Origin: DAOTUB01 sp034437455
GTDB taxonomy: Bacteria; Chloroflexota; Anaerolineae; B4-G1
Length of the DNA: 11,411 nt
Direction of reading: 5' to 3'
NCBI GenBank assembly: GCA_034437455.1
Contig: DAOTUB010000130.1
Span: 1 to 11,411 of the forward strand
A program made the position numbers and the translations under genes. Shown here piece by piece: positions 8,048 to 11,411 of the stretch. The notes beneath the pieces are model-generated. The model saw nothing but the letters and a program-made list of their open reading frames with translations. It did not search any database and had not been told where the DNA came from. Within the stretch, counting starts at the first letter, position 1, and each line of letters starts with the position of its first letter.

Positions 8048-8938
8048 CTATCTCCGAAAAAGCTCGTTCCGTCCTCCGAATCGCCCGCGCAGCCCATCGA
8101 AAAGTCCTAACCAGATCGCCCGTGCTGTAGCAGGTTTGCCGCCAAGTTGTACTTTTAAAGACAAGGCAAGGCTATAGAGCGCCCAGAATCCGTAGAACAG
8201 AAATTTTTGCCTGGGGTAAAACTTGCGGATGAAAAGGAACCGGTTGCGGATGATGTAATAAGTGTGCAACGTCTCTCGAAGATTGGATGAGCGATTCAGA
8301 GCGTGAAAGGCCCGCGCGCGTGTGTCTATGGCGCTGACATAGCCGTATTGCCCGGCGCGCATACACAAGTCAGCGACTTCCATGGTGAAGAAATAGCCTT
8401 CATCCAGGAACCCCACGTCGCGAAAGACGTCAGAGCGTCCCAGTAACACTGTTCCTGGCACATACTCAACGATGCGGACAGGATCTCCAGGGGCCAACTT
8501 GAGAATGTGCGAGTGATGGTGTCGGACCGGGTCTCTGCCGCCGGCTGCGAGTAACCGATCCTTATCGTCGGCCTCGAAGAGCAACGGTCCGACAAAACCG
8601 ATCCGCTCATTGGCCTGGAGGGTTTCCAGCAATCTAGTAGTATCTTCTTCCTTGATAAAGGCATCGTTATTTAGCAAGAGAATAGGAATGTCTGAAACCG
8701 CTGCGAGCGCCTCGACAATCCCACAATTGTTTCCACCGGCAAAGCCCAGGTTGGTCGTGTTACGGACAAGGCGCACATCAGGGCATTGGTGAGAAATGAC
8801 CTCAGGGCTGCCGTCGGTAGAACCATTGTCTACGACCCAGATTGTCGGGCGCAGATGTTTCCAGGCAGCGACGTGTTGAGCACAGCGTACAGTATCTGCT
8901 GCTGCATTCCAGTTCAAGATGATGACTGCAAGTTCCAT
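8048..8938 (-). CDS. Glycosyltransferase family 2 (GT-A, rhamnosyltransferase-like)
   Basis: A 296-residue inverting GT-A enzyme of the WbbL/rhamnosyltransferase-like branch of GT2. Visible motifs are VIILNWNA (5-12), VVDNGSTDGS (35-44), NLGFAGGNN (63-71), the metal-site equivalent LLLNNDA (87-93), YVPGTVLLGRSDVF (159-172) and GYFFTMEVADLCMRAG (181-196), with H212 downstream in FHALNRSSN. The acidic motif reads EVAD rather than the commoner EDVD, a pattern seen in other members of this branch. A hydrophobic stretch near 246-262 may anchor the C-terminus to the membrane. The ATG at 8938 has only a weak GGAA five bases upstream. A sigma70-type promoter at 8977-9005 reads into it. Sugar identity (rhamnose or another) is not provable here. 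Confidence 0.85.
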   Translation of the reverse strand: MELAVIILNWNAAADTVRCAQHVAAWKHLRPTIWVVDNGSTDGSPEVISHQCPDVRLVRNTTNLGFAGGNNCGIVEALAAVSDIPILLLNNDAFIKEEDTTRLLETLQANERIGFVGPLLFEADDKDRLLAAGGRDPVRHHHSHILKLAPGDPVRIVEYVPGTVLLGRSDVFRDVGFLDEGYFFTMEVADLCMRAGQYGYVSAIDTRARAFHALNRSSNLRETLHTYYIIRNRFLFIRKFYPRQKFLFYGFWALYSLALSLKVQLGGKPATARAIWLGLFDGLRGRFGGRNELFRR

Positions 8939-8965
8939 TCACGTTCCAGTAAGCTTGTCCAAGGC

Positions 8966-8994
8966 TTGACTTTGGCATTCTAACATAGTATAGT
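8966..8994 (+). promoter_or_regulatory. Sigma70-type promoter for the 9038 glycosyltransferase
   Basis: The -35 TTGACT (8966-8971) and -10 TATAGT (8989-8994) are each 5/6 matches to consensus and are separated by exactly 17 bases. The predicted transcript start is near 9001, giving a leader of about 37 bases that includes AAGGAG at 9023-9028. It overlaps the opposing promoter almost completely. Confidence 0.7.
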
Positions 8995-9005
8995 GATGTG
9001 GTCAA
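8977..9005 (-). promoter_or_regulatory. Sigma70-type promoter for the minus-strand glycosyltransferase pair
   Basis: Read on the minus strand, the -35 TTGACC (9005-9000) and -10 TAGAAT (8982-8977) are each 5/6 matches with exactly 17 bases between. The predicted start is near 8970, 32 bases before the ATG. Its -10 sits inside the spacer of the plus-strand promoter. Confidence 0.65.
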
Positions 9006-9037
9006 AGTTTGTAGGAGGCTTGAAGGAGTGAGTAAGT

Positions 9038-10276
9038 ATGCGTATTTTGCACCTCGTCCATCAATACATGCCGGAGCACGTAGGCGGCACTGAACTTTAC
9101 ACTCGTTGGCTGACTCAAGCACTGAGCCAGCGAGGTCATGAGATTACCATCTTTTATCGGCGCAGTGCTGAGGGCACAGGCCAAGAGCATCGTCTTGAGG
9201 AGGAAGTAAATGTATGGGCGGCCTGGAACGGTCTGCAGAGTCCTGCTCGCCGTTTCCTGGCCACCTTTGGAGATTCTTCAATGGAGTGTGCCTTTGAATA
9301 CGTCTTGGAGGAGACTAATCCCGATCTGGTTCATATCGAGCATTTAATGGGGCTTCCAGTCGCATTGATTCGTTCTATCCAGCGGCGAGGGCTTCCATAT
9401 ATCATCACCTTGTGGGATTTCTGGTGGGTCTGCGCCAATGCCCAATTACTGACCAACTACAGTCAACAGATATGCAATGGCCCGCAGTTGTATTTGAATT
9501 GCGCTCGTTGTGCCTTGGAGCGAGCCAATCTTCCTTGGCTTTGGCCGGTCCTGCCGCCAATGGCGGGACTACTGGTCTGGCGTAATCGCTTGTTACGTCG
9601 AGTTATGCAGACTGCCGATAGGCTCATCGCTCCTACAGAATTTGTACATCGCTGGTATACCGCGCACAATGCACCGACGAAGAATCTCTTGACGCTCTTG
9701 CCTGGACTCGAGTGTACTCCTGTTGTGCCTCGGCAGAGGTCAGATGGGCCGGTGCGTTTTGCTTACATTGGAGGACTTTCCTGGCAGAAGGGGGTTCACG
9801 TACTGATTGAGGCTTTCAGCGAGCTCCAGGGAGCATGGGAGCTCTGGATCGCAGGAGACGAGTCCTTTGATCCTGCTTACGTTGCCCGCTTGCACGCACA
9901 GGCTACGCCTGGGGTGCGTTTCCTAGGCCGACTGACACGGGAGGAGGTATGGGAAACTCTAGCCCAAGTGGATGTGGTGTTGGTGTCCTCCCTGTGGTAC
10001 GAAACGTTCTCTTTCATTATCTCCGAAGCCTTTGCTTCTGGTGCGCCGGTAGTTGCCTCCCGACTGGGTCCTTTAGCCAATCGGGTTCGTGACGGCGTGG
10101 ATGGTTTTCTAGTACCTCCAGGTGATGTGCTCGCTTGGCGAGAAGTGCTGCAACGGCTGGTGGACGAGCGGGATTTGTTGGCTCGAGTTCGAGCAAACGT
10201 GCGTTTTCCAATGACGCTGGAAGAGCATGTAGATCAACTAGAGGCCCTTTACCAAACCCTCGGGGCAAAGCCTTAA
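9038..10276 (+). CDS. Glycosyltransferase family 4 enzyme with a Cys cluster
   Basis: A 412-residue GT-B enzyme. It has MRILHLVHQYMPEHVGGTE, with the acceptor-side loop GGTELYT (16-22), LWDFWWVC (125-132), domain two at FAYIGGLSWQKGVHVLIEAF (241-260) and an intact E-x7-E (E322 and E330 in ETFSFIISEAF). GPLANRVRDGVDGFLVPPGD (344-363) closes the donor site. Between the helices of domain one lie C132, C146, C155 and C158 in a C-x13-C-x8-C-x2-C array, which suggests a bound metal (inference). The start is well supported by AAGGAG at 9023-9028, nine bases before ATG. It is transcribed divergently from the minus-strand pair, is apparently monocistronic, and ends 53 bases before a tRNA gene. The sugar is unknown. 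Confidence 0.87.
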   Translation: MRILHLVHQYMPEHVGGTELYTRWLTQALSQRGHEITIFYRRSAEGTGQEHRLEEEVNVWAAWNGLQSPARRFLATFGDSSMECAFEYVLEETNPDLVHIEHLMGLPVALIRSIQRRGLPYIITLWDFWWVCANAQLLTNYSQQICNGPQLYLNCARCALERANLPWLWPVLPPMAGLLVWRNRLLRRVMQTADRLIAPTEFVHRWYTAHNAPTKNLLTLLPGLECTPVVPRQRSDGPVRFAYIGGLSWQKGVHVLIEAFSELQGAWELWIAGDESFDPAYVARLHAQATPGVRFLGRLTREEVWETLAQVDVVLVSSLWYETFSFIISEAFASGAPVVASRLGPLANRVRDGVDGFLVPPGDVLAWREVLQRLVDERDLLARVRANVRFPMTLEEHVDQLEALYQTLGAKP

Positions 10277-10292
10277 TGGGGAACAGCGATGC

Positions 10293-10321
10293 TTGCCGTG
10301 CTACAAGGGATATGTTATAAT
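10293..10321 (+). promoter_or_regulatory. tRNA gene promoter
   Basis: A perfect -10 TATAAT (10316-10321) follows a 4/6 -35 TTGCCG (10293-10298) after 17 bases. The transcript would start near 10328, only about one to three bases before the mature tRNA 5' end at 10330. Confidence 0.65.
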
Positions 10322-10329
10322 CAGCGTAG

Positions 10330-10404
10330 GCCCCTGTAGCTCAGCTTGGATAGAGCAGGAACCTCCTAAGTTCAAGGTCGCGCGTTCGAATCGCGCCAGG
10401 GGCA
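10330..10404 (+). tRNA. tRNA-Arg (anticodon CCU)
   Basis: A full cloverleaf can be folded by hand. The acceptor is GCCCCTG (10330-10336) with CAGGGGC (10397-10403), and the discriminator is A10404. The D stem is GCTC (10339-10342) with GAGC (10353-10356). The anticodon stem is 10358-10362 with 10370-10374, and the loop CTCCTAA carries CCT at 10365-10367. The T arm is GCGCG-TTCGAAT-CGCGC (10380-10396). The variable loop has five bases and CCA is not encoded. The first anticodon-stem pair is a G-A mismatch (10358/10374). It decodes the rare arginine codon AGG. Confidence 0.95.
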
Positions 10405-10412
10405 CACATGGG

Positions 10413-10442
10413 GAAGCGGCTGTTGCTTGGAGCCGCTTCTTT
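10413..10442 (+). terminator. Rho-independent terminator after the tRNA
   Basis: GAAGCGGCT (10413-10421) is perfectly complementary to AGCCGCTTC (10431-10439), with a nine-base loop and a short T-run (TTT, 10440-10442). It lies nine bases after the tRNA and before the start region of the next gene. Confidence 0.75.
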
Positions 10443-10486
10443 CGCGTGTTGTAACTTTTGGTGTCAAGTTAGAGGGAGAGGAATCG

Positions 10487-11008
10487 GTGAGTTTATTTCT
10501 AGAAGCTTTGTTGATCTTTGGGTTGCGCGTACTGGGCATTACTATCAGTACAATGGCGACGCTGATGACGGTGCAGGGACGTAGACTGTATGCTGTGGTT
10601 GCAGGATTCATCAGTGCATTGGTCTATGTCATCGCTATTGGCAAGGTTGTGGCGAACTTGGGTAATACTTGGAACGTCCTTGCCTATTGTGGCGGTTTCG
10701 CCGTGGGTACGTTGATTGGAATGACGCTGGAACGACGGTTAGCTCTGGGTTTTGCTGAGGTGCGGGTCATTTCTATCCAAAAAAGTGATGCGCTGGCAGA
10801 GGCGTTGCGTCAGGAAGGATTTGGTGTGACGGAATATTATGGATATGGTCGTAAAAACGCCGTGGGTATCGTCGAGGCTATTGTTCCCCGCAAGAGTGTG
10901 GAGGTTGTGTTGGGGATTGCCAGAGCCGTGGATGAAAACGCCATCACGACAGTGAAGGAAGCTCGCGCGGTGCAACACGGTTATTGGAAGTCGAATGTGC
11001 GTAGGTGA
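10487..11008 (+). CDS. UPF0316 family membrane protein (DUF5698/DUF2179)
   Basis: A 173-residue protein of the UPF0316 family. Three N-terminal membrane segments (about 3-21, 34-54, 62-80) include the QGRR turn (30-33) and the glycine-rich GGFAVGTLIGMTLERRLALG (69-88). A cytosolic DUF2179-like domain follows (about 92-162), beginning VRVISIQKSDALAEALR. Family function is not established. The length matches the family only if the GTG at 10487 is the start: it has GAGG (10478-10481) five bases upstream, and the N-terminus then begins at the first membrane helix. A TTG at 10427 in the same frame lies in the loop of the tRNA terminator and is rejected. No convincing promoter is visible, so it may rely on read-through or a weak site. 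No functional link to the glycan genes is apparent. Confidence 0.85.
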   Translation: MSLFLEALLIFGLRVLGITISTMATLMTVQGRRLYAVVAGFISALVYVIAIGKVVANLGNTWNVLAYCGGFAVGTLIGMTLERRLALGFAEVRVISIQKSDALAEALRQEGFGVTEYYGYGRKNAVGIVEAIVPRKSVEVVLGIARAVDENAITTVKEARAVQHGYWKSNVRR

Positions 11009-11020
11009 GTGGGGGGGCGT

Positions 11021-11092
11021 CTGACATTTCTCCATTGGCCCATAGTGCGCTACCCGTTGGATTTATCCGGTAGAGGGTGAATGTCGGTTTTT
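11021..11092 (+). terminator. Possible long-stem terminator after the UPF0316 gene
   Basis: CTGACATT (11021-11028) pairs with AATGTCGG (11080-11087; seven normal pairs and one G-U) and is followed at once by TTTTT (11088-11092). The large loop contains a second hairpin, CTACC (11050-11054) with GGTAG (11069-11073), around a GGAT/ATCC inner stem. The loop is unusually long for a simple terminator, so a structured 5' leader of the downstream ABC gene is an alternative. Confidence 0.4.
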
Positions 11093-11106
11093 CTCGGGTA
11101 TGACAT

Positions 11107-11120
11107 GTTGCACGTGCAAC
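11107..11120. promoter_or_regulatory. Perfect 14-base palindrome, likely operator
   Basis: GTTGCACGTGCAAC is its own reverse complement and lies 95 bases before the truncated ABC ATPase gene. The size and symmetry suit a homodimeric helix-turn-helix repressor such as a LacI, MarR or TetR family member. No regulator gene is in view. As RNA it would form a short stem followed by GTTTT, so a weak terminator is a second possibility. Confidence 0.4.
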
Positions 11121-11157
11121 GTTTTGTCTTATCTCCCATTCGCTTGACTGTGCTCTT

Positions 11158-11185
11158 GGGTCAGCGACGAAGGCTTGTTTGACCC
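11158..11185. promoter_or_regulatory. Inverted repeat GGGTCA/TGACCC upstream of the ABC gene
   Basis: GGGTCA (11158-11163) is complementary to TGACCC (11180-11185) across 16 bases, 30 bases before the ATG of the ABC fragment. A TTGACT at 11144-11149 resembles a -35 box, but no -10 follows at the right distance. It could be an operator or an RNA hairpin. Confidence 0.25.
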
Positions 11186-11214
11186 GGCTCACACGCACAA
11201 TGGAGAAAGCTTGG

Positions 11215-11301
11215 ATGATTGACATCAAGAGACTCACGAAGCGATTCAAAAAATTGGTGGCGGTGGATACTGTCTCTTTTACCTTAACTCCTGCACATTA
11301 A
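11215..11301 (+). pseudogene. ABC transporter ATP-binding protein, N-terminal fragment (interrupted)
   Basis: The first 26 codons read as the start of an ABC ATPase: MIDIKRLTKRFKKLVAVD, then VSFTLTP, which is the A-loop aromatic region (F11) and the strand before Walker A. In intact proteins a Gly-Glu and then the GxxGxGKT P-loop follow. Here the frame continues with Ala-His and a TAA at 11299-11301, and no P-loop is present in any frame beyond. The ATG at 11215 has GGAG (11202-11205) nine bases upstream. ATG 11200 in the same frame is an alternative. The product would be inactive. The likely cause is insertion of foreign DNA at about 11293/11294. The rest of the gene may lie beyond the window. 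Confidence 0.7.
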
Positions 11302-11411
11302 CAACCTCATACGCCGAGTAACGCGCAAGCGACTTCGGGGTTCTGCCTCGTCTGGAAGAGATCGTAGAGCCACTCCACCAACGCACGCACGACTTCTCGT
11401 TTGACGGCACG
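11294..11411. mobile_element. Probable insertion element end interrupting the ABC gene (partial)
   Basis: ABC-family coding sequence stops being recognisable after the Pro codon at 11290-11292 and one G that could begin the expected Gly codon. From 11294 the sequence (CACATTAACAACC...) is unrelated and carries the end of an opposite-strand reading frame whose stop lies only 13 bases inside this boundary, as is usual for compact insertion sequences. The other end, inverted repeat and target duplication are outside the window, so the family cannot be named. Confidence 0.45.
11307..11411 (-). CDS. C-terminal 34 residues of an unidentified protein, probably a transposase (partial)
   Basis: Reading in from the window edge on the minus strand gives an open frame of 34 codons ending with TGA at 11309-11307. 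It starts RAVKREVVRALVEWLYDLFQ and ends with PEVACALLGV. It is charged and helical in character, with no recognisable catalytic motif in the visible part. I do not recognise a family. Transposase is inferred from the position: immediately inside the point where an ABC gene is broken. The 5' part lies beyond the right edge. Confidence 0.4.
   Translation of the reverse strand, partial: RAVKREVVRALVEWLYDLFQTRQNPEVACALLGV

Noticed and set aside
8044..8097. Upstream ATG for the minus-strand GT4-like gene
   Set aside because: It adds 18 residues inside the GT2 gene without family similarity. ATG 8043 follows GGAG at proper distance and begins at the typical first strand.
700..10276. A previously undescribed defence or signalling system
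   Set aside because: Every intact gene in this stretch has recognisable glycosyltransferase motifs. Nothing resembles nucleases, helicases, toxin-antitoxin pairs or nucleotide-signalling enzymes.
10427..10486. TTG start for the UPF0316 protein
   Set aside because: It lies in the loop of the tRNA terminator and adds 20 residues not expected in this family. GTG 10487 has a good Shine-Dalgarno sequence and begins at the first membrane helix.
10372..10611. Minus-strand frame of 79 residues ending WRDSNARP
   Set aside because: That ending is the translation of the antisense strand of a tRNA, a well-known false gene signature. The rest is antisense to the UPF0316 gene.
10944..11249. Minus-strand frame of 101 residues across the gap before the ABC fragment
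   Set aside because: The composition looks random and it covers the UPF0316 3' end, the palindrome and the ABC N-terminus on the opposite strand. No motif is visible.

Overview
The window is bacterial and is mostly a cell-surface glycan island. Six glycosyltransferase genes, two of them multi-spanning membrane enzymes, are packed end to end with overlaps or gaps of a few bases. The tRNA gene has no encoded CCA end, GTG starts occur beside ATG starts, base composition is roughly balanced to moderately GC-rich, and the proteins resemble the large glycosyltransferase islands of Chloroflexota (Anaerolineae-like). That taxonomic guess is weak and rests on protein style only.

Layout. Bases 1-107 hold three copies of a short AT-core repeat. 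They abut the 3' part of a SAM-methyltransferase gene (113-544) that has lost its SAM-binding half. A 155-base leader with a possible eight-codon peptide and several inverted repeats precedes a plus-strand unit of four genes (700-7017): two GT-C membrane glycosyltransferases and two GT-B cytosolic ones. A minus-strand unit of two genes (8938 down to 7030), a GT-A family 2 enzyme and a GT-B enzyme, meets it tail to tail with a 12-base gap inside an inverted repeat. A further GT4-type gene (9038-10276) is divergent from the minus unit. The 99-base gap between them holds two interlocked, face-to-face sigma70-type promoters, both with exact 17-base spacers.

Beyond the glycan genes are a tRNA-Arg(CCU) with its own promoter and terminator and a UPF0316 (DUF2179-type) membrane protein gene. 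An intergenic region with a perfect 14-base palindrome follows. Then come the first 26 codons of an ABC-transporter ATPase gene, cut off just before Walker A by foreign DNA that carries the end of a minus-strand reading frame, probably a transposase.

How it works together (inference). The GT-A and GT-B enzymes would build a lipid-linked or nascent glycan on the cytoplasmic side from nucleotide sugars. The two GT-C enzymes would add sugars from polyprenyl-phosphate donors on the outer face. No flippase, polymerase, sugar-nucleotide synthesis or export gene lies in the window, so the product cannot be named. Both ends show broken genes, which suits a rearranging accessory island. I saw no defence system, CRISPR array or clearly new multi-gene system. 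The most interesting items are the interlocked divergent promoters, the repeat triplet beside the decapitated methyltransferase, and the interrupted ABC gene.
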